A stretch of 64,000 bases of DNA from Lepisosteus oculatus. Its lineage: Eukaryota; Chordata; Actinopteri; Semionotiformes; Lepisosteidae. The DNA is taken from NCBI RefSeq assembly GCF_040954835.1, contig NC_090709.1, forward strand, positions 44,338,490 through 44,402,489, read 5' to 3'. Positions 31,276 to 42,439 of the stretch are shown piece after piece. Position numbers and translations under genes: made by a program. The notes beneath the pieces were generated by a model that had not been told where the DNA came from, did not search any database, and saw only the letters and a program-made list of their open reading frames with translations. How positions within the stretch are numbered: position 1 is the first letter of the stretch; each line of letters begins with the position of its first letter.

Positions 31276-33283
31276 ACTTCTGACAACTAACTGACAACTA
31301 ACTGACAACTAACTGACACTTCTGCCTACCTCCCTCTCCAACAGGACCCTACCACTGACTACCAAAAGGAAGTGGTATCCACCATTTCCCTTCTTATCAG
31401 CAGTAATGAGCTCCCCCAGGAGGCGAACCGGCTCATCATGGAACATCCACAGGTATCTCAATTTTACCTCCTCCCCAAAATCCACAAACCGGACACCCCT
31501 GGACGCCCAATCGTATCAGCATGTAACTTTCCAACTACTTACATCTCAGCCTTTCTCGACAGCCTCATGAGACCGCTGGTTGAAGATCTTCCCTCATACA
31601 TCAAAGACACCAACCACGCGCTCCAACTTTTCAATGATTTCCAATTTCAGGGTACCGAATGCCACATTTTTACCATGGACATCACATCTCTGTACACCGT
31701 CATTCCCCATAATGACGGCCTTACAGCACTCAAGCACACGCTGGACAAACGCACAGTGCTTGATCCACCCACCCACACCCTGGTACGCCTTGCAGAATTG
31801 GTCCTCACACTGAACGCATTCTCTTTCAATAATCTTTTTTACCAACAGGTCAGTGGAGTTGCCATGGGCACCAGAATGGGACCCAGCTATGCCAACATTT
31901 TTGTCGGCTGGGTAGAAGAACGCTTCTTCGCCTCCTACACTGGCTATGTCCCTGACCTCTACAAACGATATATTGATGACTGCGTCGGTGCCGCCACATG
32001 CTCCAACGATCAGCTTGAGTTCTTCCTGCACCATTTCACCAACTTCCACCCGTCCCTCAAATATACGGTTAACATATCTTCCACCACTCTTCCGTTTCTA
32101 GACATCCACTTGTCTATCAACTACCCCCGACTGTCCACTTCAGTTTATTACAAACCCACGGATTCACACAGCTACCTCCTGTACAGCTCATTTCACCCCA
32201 ACCACACTAAAAACTCTCTTCCTTTTTCACAGTTCCTTAGGTTACGACGACTATGCAGCGACGACATCGACTTCGAGAACCAAGCCCTCGAAATGTAATC
32301 ATTTTTTATCAACAGAGGATATCCCAGCAGTGTGATTGACAGGGCCCTTGCCCGAGCCAAAAACACCCCCCGGACCATCAACCCGATCAGGAACTCCCGC
32401 CGTAACAACCGCATTCCCTTGGTGCTTCCTTACCACCCTAACACACTTCCTATCCCCAGGACCATTACCCAGAACTTTTCCATCCTACAGGATGATCCCT
32501 CCATTGGGGCCCTCTTTTCTGATCGCCCTATCATCTCATATCGCCGACCACCTAATCTGCGTAACCTCCTTGTTCACAGCTCCCTTGACCGCCCTCAACA
32601 ACCATCCACACCAGGCACTTTCCCTTCCAACAGAGCTCGCTGTATCACTTGCAAGTACACAACCACCACCACACTCATTCAAGGCCCCTCAGGACAATTC
32701 CGGATCACCCAGACAGCATCTTGTACCTCCAGCAACCTTATTTACTGTATCTCTTGCAGTAAATGCCCAGCCATCTACATTGGAGAAACAGGAAGGAGAC
32801 TTGGAGACCGCTTCAGAGAACACGTCAGGGCTGTGAAGATTATGGATCTCTCCAAGCCCATTGTTTCTCATTTCACCTCTGACGGCCACGACCACACTAA
32901 TCTCTCCGTCTGTGTTCTCAAAGACGGTTTTCCGAACTCATACATCAGAAAGACCACTGAAACTAAAATTATTCTGCAGTTAGGATCACACATTCTCCCT
33001 TCCCTTAACGACAGATTACTGTTCTTTTAAATTTTCTCCTTTCATTGGAAGTTTCATTTCACACCTCTCTGCACCCATTCTGACTTCACACCTCTTGATT
33101 GGCCTCTCTTTCTGTCCCCTGCTCCCGCCTCTCACTCCTCATCCCTCCCAGCCTTTGTTCTCCTGCTACTGTACCTTTGCCTACTGCCCTGTCTCTCTCA
33201 CGCCTGAAGAAGGCTCCACGGCCGAAACGCTGTGTTCTATTTCTTCTTTTTTTCAGCATGGAATAAACCTATTACTTGTTCCT
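31276..33283 (+). mobile_element. Penelope-like element copy 3
   Basis: Plus-strand copy, nearly identical in protein to copy 2: reverse transcriptase (YLLPKIHKPDTPGRPIVS, MDITSLYT, GTRMGPSYANIFVGW, YKRYIDDCVGAA) at 31372-32298, then linker and GIY-YIG endonuclease (KCPAIYIGETGRRLGDRF) to 33030, and the tail to CTATTACTTGTTCC. It is 5'-truncated relative to copy 2 (the IKPADKGG region is missing), and its coding region is not intact. The 5' junction carries a short tandem CTGACAACTAA repeated three times (about 31281-31313). It is inserted into the L2 fragment. Confidence 0.9.
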
Positions 33284-33398
33284 TGTCTGTTTAAGGTTCT
33301 GTAGCATTCCAGTTTATGTTGTGTTTGTGTGTGTCCCAGTGTGTGAGATATTGCTGTTTGATCTGTGCTGTGATGTGGTTGAGTCTGGGTTGTGGTGC

Positions 33399-33791
33399 TC
33401 TACCTCTCCCTCTCTGTGGGGCCAGCAGGGGGTGCTCACCCTTTGGTCTGTGTGGGTCCTAATGCACCAGTATAGTGACGGGGGACACAATCTGGCCCAC
33501 CAGCGACGAGCAGGTTACCAGATCTAGACAACAGGGGCAACTCTTAGTCGTATGAGCTTAGTCACACATCGCAGCGATTAAAAAAACAAAATAAACGTAT
33601 TATGTCTGTTACTAACGACTTTTTTTTCCTACATTGAAAGTCTCTTTCCCGGGTGATTTTCTAGCGTGACTGGGGCTCTTCATTTCTCCTCGGTGTCTCA
33701 TCGCGGGCGGATTTGAAACAGACCACAGAACCTGCCACTGCAGTGCTCTTGGTTAGGGGCTCTCATCCTGCATCACCTATCTTCCACAGGA
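33399..33791 (+). repeat. Repeat A, copy 2
   Basis: Counterpart of 15171-15563, same strand, with only scattered differences. It starts with the Deu-SINE fragment GGCCAGCAGGGGGTGCTC. Confidence 0.8.
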
Positions 33792-34046
33792 AATTCAAGA
33801 AGGAGAAAATCCAAAACACAACACAGGCGTCGGCATGCATGGGCTACAAAAGGAACAAGTAAAATGTTTCTTCCGGGCTGAAAAGAGAAGGAAGGAAAAC
33901 ACACCGTTGCGGCGCTACGACACGAAGACGCCGAGCCAGTTGAGCACAGCAAACCCAAACTGTTCTCACAAGTTGCTTGTACTTCAGGCGAAATAAAAGC
34001 TGCTGAGCTAAATCAGGAAAGAGGTAACTATTAGGACTGCTCACTG
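33792..34046 (-). repeat. Penelope-like terminus and flank
   Basis: Minus-strand GTGTTTTCCTTCCTTCTC, TTTTCAGCCCGGAAG, AAACATTTTACTTGTTCC is a Penelope-type terminus (about 33840-33920), more diverged than copies 1-3. The rest, up to the minisatellite, is unassigned. Confidence 0.5.
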
Positions 34047-35688
34047 TTCCTCAGGCTGGGACAGGAGATCACACACTGTGTTATTATTACTGAGAGACAG
34101 GCTCACTTTCTGTTCCCCAGACTGGAACAGGAGATCACACACTGTATTATTATTATTGAGAGACAGGCTCACTGTGTCTTCGTTTGGGCTCGGACAGTAG
34201 ATCACACACTGTATTATTATTACTGAGAGAGAGGCTCACTGTCTGTTCCTCAGGCTGGGATAGGAGATCACACACTGTATTATTATTATTGAGAGTCTGG
34301 CTCACTGTTCCCGAGGCTGGGACAGGAAATCCCACACTGTATCATTATTATTTAGAGACAGACTCACTGTCTTTTCCTCAGTCTGGGACAGGTGGTCACA
34401 CACTATATTATTGAGAGACAGGCTCACTGTCTGTACCTCAGGCTGGGACAGTAGATCACACTGTATCATTATTATTAATATTATTGAGAGTCTGGCTCAC
34501 TGTTCCCCAGGCTGGGACAGGAGATCCCACACTGTATTATTATTATTGAGAGTCTGGCTCACTGTTCCCGAGGCTGGGACAGGAGATCCCACACTGTATC
34601 ATTATTATTTAGAGACAGACTCACTGTCTTTTCCTCAGTCTGGGACAGGAGGTCACACACTGTATTATACTTATTGAGAGACAGACTCACTGTCTTTTTC
34701 TCAGTCTGGGACAGGTGGTCACACACTATATTATTATTGAGAGACAGGCTCACTGTCTGTACCTCAGGCTGGGACAGTAGATCACACTGTATTACTATTA
34801 TTAATATTATTGAGAGCCTGGCTCACTGTTCCTCAGGCTGGGACAGGAGATCCCACACTGTATTATTATTATTGAGAGACAGGCTTACTCTCTGTTCCTC
34901 AAGCTGAGACAGGACATCACATACTGTATTATTATTATTTAGAGACAGGCTCACTGTCTGTTCCTCAGAGTTGGACAGGAGATCCCACACTCAATTATTC
35001 TTATAGAGAGACAGGCTCACTGTATGTTTCCCAGGCTGGGTCAGGAGCTCACACAGTATTCTTATTATTGAGAGACAGTCTCACTGCCTGTTCCCCAGGC
35101 TGGGACAGGAGATAACACTGTATTATTATTGAGAGACAAACTCACTGTCTGTTCCTCAGGCTGGGACAGTAGATCACACTGTATTATTATTATTGAGAGT
35201 CTGGCTCACTGTTCCCCAGGCTGGGACAGGAGATCCCACACTGTATTATTATTATTTAGAGACAGACTCACTGTCTTTTCCTCAGTCTGGGACAGGTGGT
35301 CACACACTGTATTATTATTGAGACAGGCTCACTGTCTGTTCCTCAGGCTGGGACAGTAGATCACACACTGTATTATTATTATTGAGAGAGAGGCTCACTG
35401 TCTGTTCCTCAGACTGGGACAGGAGATCAGACACTGTATTATTATTGAGAGACAAGCTCACTGTATGTTCCCCAGGCTGGGACAGGAGGTCATACATTAT
35501 ATTATTAATATAGAGAGACGAGCTCACTGTATGTTCCACAGGCTGGGACAGGAAATCACACTGTATTATTATTATTGAGAGACAGACTCACTGTCTTTTC
35601 CTCAGTCTAGGACAGTTGGTCACATACTGTATTATTATTATTGAGAGACAGGCTCACTGTTCCTCATGCTGGGACAGTAGATCACACT

Positions 35689-35761
<73 letters not shown>

Positions 35762-38313
35762 TCAGAGTCTGGCTTTCTGTTCCACAGGCTGAGACAGGAC
35801 ATCACATATTGTATTATTATTATAGATTGACAGGCTCACTGTCCCTCAGGCTGGGACAGGAGATAACACACTGTATTATTATTATTGAGAGACGGGGTCA
35901 CTGTCTGTTCCTCTGGCTGGGACACAGGATCACACACTGTATTATTATTGAGAGACAGGCTCACTCTCTGTTCCTCAAACTGGGACAGGAGATCACAAAC
36001 TGTATTATTATTATTGACAGATAGGCTCACTGTGTCTTCGCTTGGGCTTGAACAGGAGAGCACACACTGGATTATTATTATTATTGAGAGAAAGGCTCAC
36101 TGTCTGTTCCTCAGGCTGGGACAGGAGGACATACACTATATTATTATTATAGAGAGACAGGCTCACTGTATGTTCCCCAGGCTGGGACAGGAGATCACAT
36201 TGTATTATTATTATTGAGAGAAAGTCTCACTGTCTGTTCCTCAGGCTGGAGCAGGAGATCACACACGGTATTATTATTACTGAGAGACAGGCTCACTGTC
36301 TGTTCCTAAGAGTTGGACATGAGATCCCACACTGAATTATTATCATAGAGAGACAGACTCACTGTATGTTCCCCAGGCTGGGTCAGGAGATCACACTGTA
36401 TTATTATTATTGAGAGACAGTCTCACTGTCTGTTCCTCAGGCTGGAGCAGGAGATCACATACTGTATTATGATTATTGATTGACAGGCACACTGTTCCTC
36501 AGGCTGGGACAGGAGATCGCACCCTGTATTATTATTATTGACAGATAGGCACACTGTGTCGTCGTTTGGGCTGGGACAGGAGATCACACACTGTATTATT
36601 ATTATTGAGAGACAGGCTCTCTGTCTGTTCCTCAGGCTGGGACAAGAGATCACACACTGTATTATTATTATTGTGAGACAGGCTCACGGTCTTTTACCCA
36701 GGCTGGGAGAGGAGATCCAACACTGTTGTATTATTATTGAGACACAGGCTCACTGTCTGTTCCTCAGGCTGGAACAGTAGATCACAGTATATTAGTATTA
36801 TTATTGAGAGTCTGGCTCACTGTTCCCCAGGCTGGGACAGGAGATCCCACACTTTATTATTATTATTATTGAGAGACAGGCTCACTGTTTGTTCCTCAGG
36901 CTGGGACAGGACATCACACTGTATTATTATTATTATTGAGAGACAAGCTCACTGTTCCTCAGGCTGGGACAGGACATCACACTGTATTATTATTATTGAC
37001 AGATAAACTCACTGTTCCTCAGGCTGGGACAGGAGATCACACTGTATTATTATTATTGAGAGACAAGCTCACTGTTCCTCAGGCTGGGACAGGACATCAC
37101 ACTGTATTATTATTATTGACAGATAAACTCACTGTTCCTCAGGCTGGGACAGGAGATCACACGGTGTAATATTATTATTAGTGAGAGACAGGCTCACTGT
37201 TCCTCAGGCTAGGACAGGAGATCACACTGTATTATTATTATTATTGAGAGTCTGGCTCACTGTTCCCCAAGCTGGGACAGGAGGTCACACACTGTATTAT
37301 TATTATTGAGAGACAGGTTCACTGTCTGTTCCTCAGGCTGGGACAGTAGATCACACTGTATTATAATTATTGAGAGTCTGACTCACTGTTTCCCAGGCTG
37401 GGACAGGAGATGACACACTGTATTATTATTATTGAGAGACAGGCTCACTGTCTGTTCCTCAGGCTGGGACAGGAGATCACATAGTTTATTCATATTATTG
37501 TTGAGAGACATGTTCACTGTCTGTTCCTCAGGCTGGGACAGTAGATCACACTGTATTATAATTATTGAGAGTCTGACTCACCTGTATCCCAGGCTCGGAC
37601 AGGAGATCACACACTGTATTATTATAATTGAGTATCTGGCTCACTGTTCCCCAGGCTGTGACAGGAGGTCACACACTGTATTATTATTATTGAGAGACAG
37701 GCTCGCTGTCTGTTCCTCAGGCTAGTACAGGAGATCACGCACTGTATTATTATTATTGAGATAAAGGCTCACTGTCTGTTCCTCAGGCTGGGACAGTAGA
37801 TCACACTACTTTATTATTATTGAGAGTCTGGCTCACTGTTCCCCAGGCTGGGACAGGAAATCACAAACTGTATTATTATTATTATTATTATTGAGAGACA
37901 AGCTCACTGTTCCTCAAGGCTGGGATAGGACATCACACTGTATTATTATTATTGACAGATAAACTCACTGTTCCTCAGGCTGGGACAGTAGATCACACTG
38001 TATTATAATTATTGAGAGTCTGACTCACTGTATCCCAGGCTGGGACAGGAGATCACACACTGTATTATTATTATTGAGAGTCTGGCTCACTGTTCCTCAG
38101 GCTAGTACAGGAGATCATGCACTGTATTATTAATATTGAGATACTGGCTCACTGTGTGTTCCTCAGGCTGGGACAGTAGATCACACTGTATTATAATTAT
38201 TGAGAGTCTGACTCACTTTTTCCCAGGCTGGGACAGGAGATCACACACTGTATTATTATTATTGAGTATCTGGCTCACTGTTCCTCAGGCTGGGGCAGGA
38301 GATCACACACTGT
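34047..38313 (-). repeat. ~65-bp minisatellite, expanded array
   Basis: About 65 units of the same repeat as 17031-18690 in reverse orientation (CACTGTCTGTTCCTCAGG, CTGGGACAGGAGATCACAC, ACTGTATTATTATTATTGAG). Higher-order patterns are visible: 36950-37150 alternates two unit types almost exactly. A pure (ATT)n run of about 23 lies near 35690-35760. Many open frames on both strands come from the repeat and are not genes. Confidence 0.95.
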
Positions 38314-38744
38314 TGTAGTGTGCTCTCACGAGGCACCAGTTCTGTAGGGGTTAGGGCATTTACTGGGACAATTATTTTTGTGGCAGTAAATCACAAAATT
38401 GATTCTTTTAATGGTCTTAGAATACAACCATGCGATATAACTCAAACAACGCACACAGGTACTAATACACGAGGAAACATTTATTAATATATAGAATATG
38501 CGTGTAAACCTAACAGATCTTATCGTAAGGGTTATCAGAATACAAAAGATATAAATTCATTCAGTTACAAAGAGTAACACATATCAAGAGGACATAAGTT
38601 TCGTATATCATTCATTTAGACCGTTTCGTAATTGAACTTGTTTACAACTTCTACATTAGATACTCAAAACAAGTACATAACACTTAGGAATTAAATTGAT
38701 ATCAACTGGTTGGGAGCAGTAACGCAATGAGGTTGAATACTCAC
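38314..38744 (-). mobile_element. LTR fragment, inverted copy
   Basis: Reverse complement of 16589-17030: GGCACCAGTTCTGTAGGGG to TTGAATACTCAC. Fossil fragment, same boundary with the minisatellite as in the left arm. Confidence 0.85.
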
Positions 38745-38768
38745 TGCCGGTGGACTTGTGTTCTCACC

Positions 38769-38824
38769 GTTTCCGTAGTTGGGAGAGCGTTAGACTGAAG
38801 ATCTAAAGATCCCGGGTTTCGGCA
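38769..38824 (+). pseudogene. Chimeric Val/Phe tRNA, right-arm copy
   Basis: GTTTCCGTAG joined to TTGGGAGAGCGTTAGACTG, then a T-arm that has lost about 12 nt and the Phe end TTTCGGCA. Counterpart of 16497-16564. Confidence 0.8.
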
Positions 38825-38933
38825 TTTTGTTTCATCGCGCCCTTTGTTCCTCTCTCCAGCGCCCCCTGCCTAAAGTGACGCGTCCCTTTCTCAGCCCGAA
38901 ACGCAAGCGAGACACCAGCAGCGGTCCCTGCAG

Positions 38934-39006
38934 GTTTCCGTAGTGTAGTGGTTTTCACGTTCGCTTCCCAGGCGAAAGATCCCCGGTTTGAAACCAGAGG
39001 GAAACA
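38934..39006 (+). tRNA. tRNA-Val body with CCC anticodon, probably decayed
   Basis: GTTTCCGTAGTGTAGTGG start and GGGAAACA end are those of tRNA-Val. The anticodon loop reads TTCCCAG, so the anticodon would be CCC (glycine). The T-stem has mismatches (CCCCGG against CCAGAG), so it may not fold well. Mirrored by 16315-16387, where the anticodon is AAC. Confidence 0.65.
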
Positions 39007-39579
39007 GCCTCTTTTTGCACGCTCCTGTACTTCACAGAGGTCTTGAGCGACCGGTCATTTGTTCCCAATGTATTTCCGGTGCCTTCGTGCACTCTTGTAC
39101 CAAACGCACGTTCCTTCTGTACGCGGAGCCGATCATTTGCAATTGAGCTGTGCAGACAGACCAGGATGAGCTCTGTCGGCTCAAAAGCAGCGCAGGACCT
39201 GCAAGAACAACAGAAAGATTAGCATCCAGCGGGGGCCTCTTAGTGAGCCCAAGAGCTCATCAAGAATCGGCTCCAGCAACAGGGCTGGGCGCATTGTTCC
39301 ATTCTCCGCCCACTCTCGGTGTAAACAAGTCCCTCCTGGTCTCTGCTTGAAATGCACTTTCCTGCGTTTGCTTTGGTGTAACTGGCTTTCCCCGCATGGG
39401 CGAATGTGAAGAAGATCCTTAGTAAGTCATTGAAGAAAACCGAGAAGAGGTCGGAGTGGCCTCTGTCGTTCATGAACGATCAGTCAGGCAGTACTCCTCT
39501 GTAAAGCGCCGTTCGTTCACATCGATTGGCTTTTTTTTGCCTTCATTCGTGCGAGTAGTAAAAGCAGACGCCCCTATTC
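39007..39579. other. Spacer of inverted arm, no gene
   Basis: Matches 15732-16314 in reverse. It contains one piece of the dispersed repeat GAGAGTGGGCGGAGAATGG (around 39295-39325, minus). Nothing else recognised. Confidence 0.6.
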
Positions 39580-39651
39580 TGCCGTGACCCGGATTCGAAC
39601 CGGGGTTGTTGCGGCCACAACGCAAAGTACTGACCACTATACGATCACAGC
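39580..39651 (-). tRNA. tRNA-His (anticodon GTG)
   Basis: 72 nt on the minus strand matching tRNA-His: GCTGTGATCGTATAGTGG, anticodon stem-loop CGTTGTGGCCGC, T-arm GGTTCGAATCC and 3' TCACGGCA. The acceptor pairs with one G-U. A few changes from the consensus. Plausibly functional, unlike its left-arm half copy at 15688. Confidence 0.85.
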
Positions 39652-39850
39652 GAGTTACCGAGACACACGCGGCAGGGCGGAAAGGGCTGTGCTCTCTTCG
39701 TGTGACATAATTCGGAAAAGTCCTGACGTTGCATTTCAACTGAGCCCCAGTATACATCGACCCTTCGACACTCTGAGTGACAACTCTCTTGCGTGTTTTC
39801 TCATATTTATGTAGTTTGCTTGCATGATGCCGGGAACAGCATGGTTGTTC

Positions 39851-39915
39851 GCTGCCATATAGTCTAGCGGTTAGGGTTCCTGGTTTTCACCCAGGCGGTT
39901 CGACTCGGTTTTGCC
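39851..39915 (+). pseudogene. tRNA-Glu(TTC) relic
   Basis: ATAGTCTAGCGGTTAGGGTT and CTGGTTTTCACCCAGGCGG are the D-arm and anticodon arm of tRNA-Glu(UUC). The T-arm has a deletion and the acceptor does not pair. Confidence 0.8.
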
Positions 39916-40345
39916 TCCTGCTTTCCAAAAGATCAGCACCGTGTACGAAAGAGCCGCATTAAAACTACTCGAACGTGCAAAACGTGCGAGAAGAGGGGGC
40001 GCTTGTTTCCAACCGAAACTTCTCGCGTGTGAGACGAGCTGATCATCGCTGTGGGAGGGTTACTCTGGTAGACAGGGCTGACCTTCGGCAATAGGATTTA
40101 TAGTCTCCAAGATGATATTTGCACTTTCTGGAGAGGCGATTTTCTCCACTTCAGTAGCCCGATTTCGTCGATTGCGTGGAGAGGGCTGTAGAATGTGGCG
40201 CCGCCTTTCCTGCTCCGTCCAGGACAGGCGTGCTGGTCTCTGGAGAGAGAGCACGGTCCATCAGCGCACTCCAATAAAGGCACTGGAAGCAGCTGAATCG
40301 CATTGGCGAAGCTCAGCGCTGGGCCGCTGGGCACATCTTACCACC
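39916..40345. other. No gene recognised
   Basis: Spacer between tRNA copies. Short open frames only. Confidence 0.4.
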
Positions 40346-40418
40346 GTTTCCGTAGTGTAGTGGTTATCACGTTCGCCTCACACGCGAAAGGTCCCCGGTT
40401 CGAAACCGGGCGGAAACA
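40346..40418 (+). tRNA. tRNA-Val (anticodon CAC)
   Basis: 73 nt matching vertebrate tRNA-Val(CAC) at essentially every position: GTTTCCGTAGTGTAGTGG, CGCCTCACACGCG, GGTTCGAAACC, GGAAACA. Looks fully functional. It is probably the source of the diverged Val copies at 16315 and 38934. Confidence 0.95.
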
Positions 40419-40563
40419 GACAACTTTTGTCGCCAGGCACAAAAGGGGATTGGGGATTCGCCTAGCGCTGTGATCGAACAGACCCACTCACCTCTTAGTG
40501 TGGCGGGATCTGCACAGTGCATGTCACAGCGCATCCTGCTTTCACTTCAAGGCGCGTCCTGAT

Positions 40564-40622
40564 GCACCCCAGTTTCCCGCGTGACAGGTGGGGACAGGTG
40601 ACAGGTCCTATACTAACGAGGA
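40564..40622 (-). pseudogene. tRNA-Asp relic in duplicated unit
   Basis: Minus-strand GTTAGTATAGGACC and CCTGTCACGCGGGAAAC are a mangled tRNA-Asp(GTC), with T-arm and acceptor lost. It begins a unit (about 40615-40835) repeated at 41098-41310, where the tRNA is intact. Confidence 0.8.
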
Positions 40623-41320
40623 AGACATCGCTCTCTCCGACCCCCGGCATCGTGTCCCGACCCACCGTGCTGGAAGCCGACGCGTGCTGTGATTCCTTTA
40701 CGGAGCAGAAATGACAACCGAGGAGCCGAGAGATCATTTCAGCATTTCGCGTCTGAACGGAAAACACAAACGACCAACTCGGAATGACTTGCCTTTGACG
40801 CTTCTCAAAGCGTTCTTTGTGCATCGAACAGACCCACTCACCTCTTAGTGTGGCGGGATCTGCACAGTGCATGTCGCAGCGCTTCCTGCTTTCACTTCAA
40901 TGTGCTTCCTGATGTCGAGTCAACTGCCGTGCGGAGGCTCTGAAAGCGAGAGCAATTAAAAGGTGCACGACGCTGTGAAAGAAAACAGAGAAGTGAAAGG
41001 CAGTCATTTCTCTAAGGAGGTGAAAGAAAAGCTACTCCCCGTCGGGGAATCGAACCCCGGTCTCCCGCGTGACAGGCGGGGATACTTGCCACTATACTAA
41101 CGAGGAAGACATCGCTCTCTCCAACCCCCGGCATCGTGTCCCGACCCAGCATGCTGGAAGCCGACGCGTGCTGTGATCCCTTTACGGAGCAGAAATGACA
41201 ACCGAGGAGCCGAGAGATCATTTCAGCATGTCGCGTCTGAACGGAAAACACAAACGACCAACTCGGAATGACTTGCCTTTGACGCTTTTCAAAGCGTTCT
41301 TTGTGCACGACGACTGCGCC
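40615..41320. repeat. Tandem duplication of tRNA-Asp flank
   Basis: About 220 bp (GAGGAAGACATCGCTCTCTC to AAAGCGTTCTTTGTGCA) occurs twice, at 40615-40835 and 41098-41310. A second segment (CGAACAGACCCACTCACC to TTTCACTTCAA) also repeats at 40475 and 40825. The original unit therefore contained the tRNA-Asp gene plus upstream flank. Confidence 0.85.
41035..41106 (-). tRNA. tRNA-Asp (anticodon GTC)
   Basis: 72 nt on the minus strand identical or nearly so to vertebrate tRNA-Asp(GUC): TCCTCGTTAGTATAGTGG, GCCTGTCACGCGG, GGTTCGATTCCCC, GACGGGGAG. Looks functional. Confidence 0.95.
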
Positions 41321-41391
41321 GCTTACCAGATACAAATGGGTTGTACAACTTTGAACTAGCAAATGGAAGAGGGCTGAAGTAAATGACAAGA

Positions 41392-41762
41392 TGTAAAAAG
41401 GGTTAACTTAAGTCAGTTCTGCCTGAAAATTAGACTTCTAAGCAACAGGGGTTTATGGCAGGAAAGGGGGTTAACTGATAAGGATTCCAGATGTGAGGGG
41501 GCATAATCTTAAACTGACCATTTGGCCAGGGTCTCTTAACTGGCCAAATACCATGACCCCCCCCTTACCATAACACCGAATGACGTCTGAAGCAGCAAGG
41601 AAGGACTATATAACCTACAAGTTTGTACCGGCACATCGAACAATACTTCGGTTTTGTTGTTTCTTGCGGGAAACAAGACTTCGGCTTTATTGTTCCTTGC
41701 ATGCAATACACTCATCTGTTTTACTTCATCTCGGGATCCAGAACCTTATTCCTTCTGTTACA
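41392..41762 (+). mobile_element. LTR-like segment with leader (fossil)
   Basis: 371 bp bounded by TGTAA and TTACA, with a TATA-like CTATATAACC near 41606. Immediately after it, TTTGGCGTAGTTGGCGG is in primer-binding-site position, and a splice-donor-like AAGAGGTAAGG lies at about 41846-41856. No coding part or second LTR is recognisable, so this would be a broken remnant. No target duplication was identified. Confidence 0.5.
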
Positions 41763-42089
41763 ACAAATTTGGCGTAGTTGGCGGATGCTCCAGAAGGCGC
41801 AGAACTTCCCATCCGCAGGAGAGACGGTCAGCGCTCACATTACTAAGAGGTAAGGACTCCTCTTTTTTAAAAAAAAAAGTCCCGACTCTCTCTGATCGAT
41901 TGGGAAATCTCTGCTCCCTGCGAGAATCGCCTGAGATGACGGAGTAAACGTGAGTTCCTGAATTCCTCTGGCCCGGGGAAGACACCGGTGTATGTAATGG
42001 GTGGTTTGCTGTAAGCCCAGAATTTGGTCTGGCAGGCGGTCCGCGGTATTGTGTACAGGCGTTCGAAGCTGGTGTAGGCGTCCCACACC
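41763..42089. other. Possible leader of LTR fossil; otherwise unassigned
   Basis: No capsid or polymerase motif found. Ends at the 51-bp minisatellite. Confidence 0.35.
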
Positions 42090-42290
42090 GACAGATTGAA
42101 GAAACTGAGTCTCTTTAGTCTGAAGGGAGTGTCTCACACTGACAGGCCGGAGGAACTGAGTCTCTTTAGTCTGAAGGGAGTGTCTCACACTGACAGGCCG
42201 GAGGAACTGAGTCTCTTTAGTCTGAAGGGAGTGTTTCACACTGACAGGCCGGAGGAACTGAGTCTCTTTAGTCTGAAGGGAGTGAACCCA
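42090..42290 (+). repeat. 51-bp minisatellite
   Basis: Four units around GTCTCTTTAGTCTGAAGGG, AGTGTCTCACACTGACAGG, CCGGAGGAACTGA. Being 17 codons long, the unit stays open on both strands without being coding. Confidence 0.9.
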
Positions 42291-42439
42291 GGTGCCCTGT
42301 GCTGAGCCAGGATCAGGGTGGAGTGGCGATTGCCATGATCGGGCGAGCACAAAGCTTCATCAGCTGCCCTTTGCCACAGGAGGTAAGAGGATGTCCAGTG
42401 ATGACGTGCTTCCCTGTCCGTCGTGGCAGTGAACAGGTC

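Larger units (their letters stand above)
34047..39651. repeat. Right arm of large inverted duplication
   Basis: Mirror of 15688-18690: minisatellite, LTR fragment, Phe/Val chimera, Val-type tRNA, a piece of the GAGAGTGGGCGG repeat, tRNA-His. Arm-to-arm spacing is about 15.4 kb. Confidence 0.9.

Noticed and set aside
34047-38313. Many short open frames in the ~65-bp minisatellite, some with poly-Leu or poly-Asn
   Set aside because: They follow the repeat unit and the (AAT)n tracts on both strands.
41835-42350. Minus-strand 171-codon frame with SLQTKETQFLRPVSV repeats
   Set aside because: Translation of a 51-bp minisatellite, open because 51 is a multiple of three.
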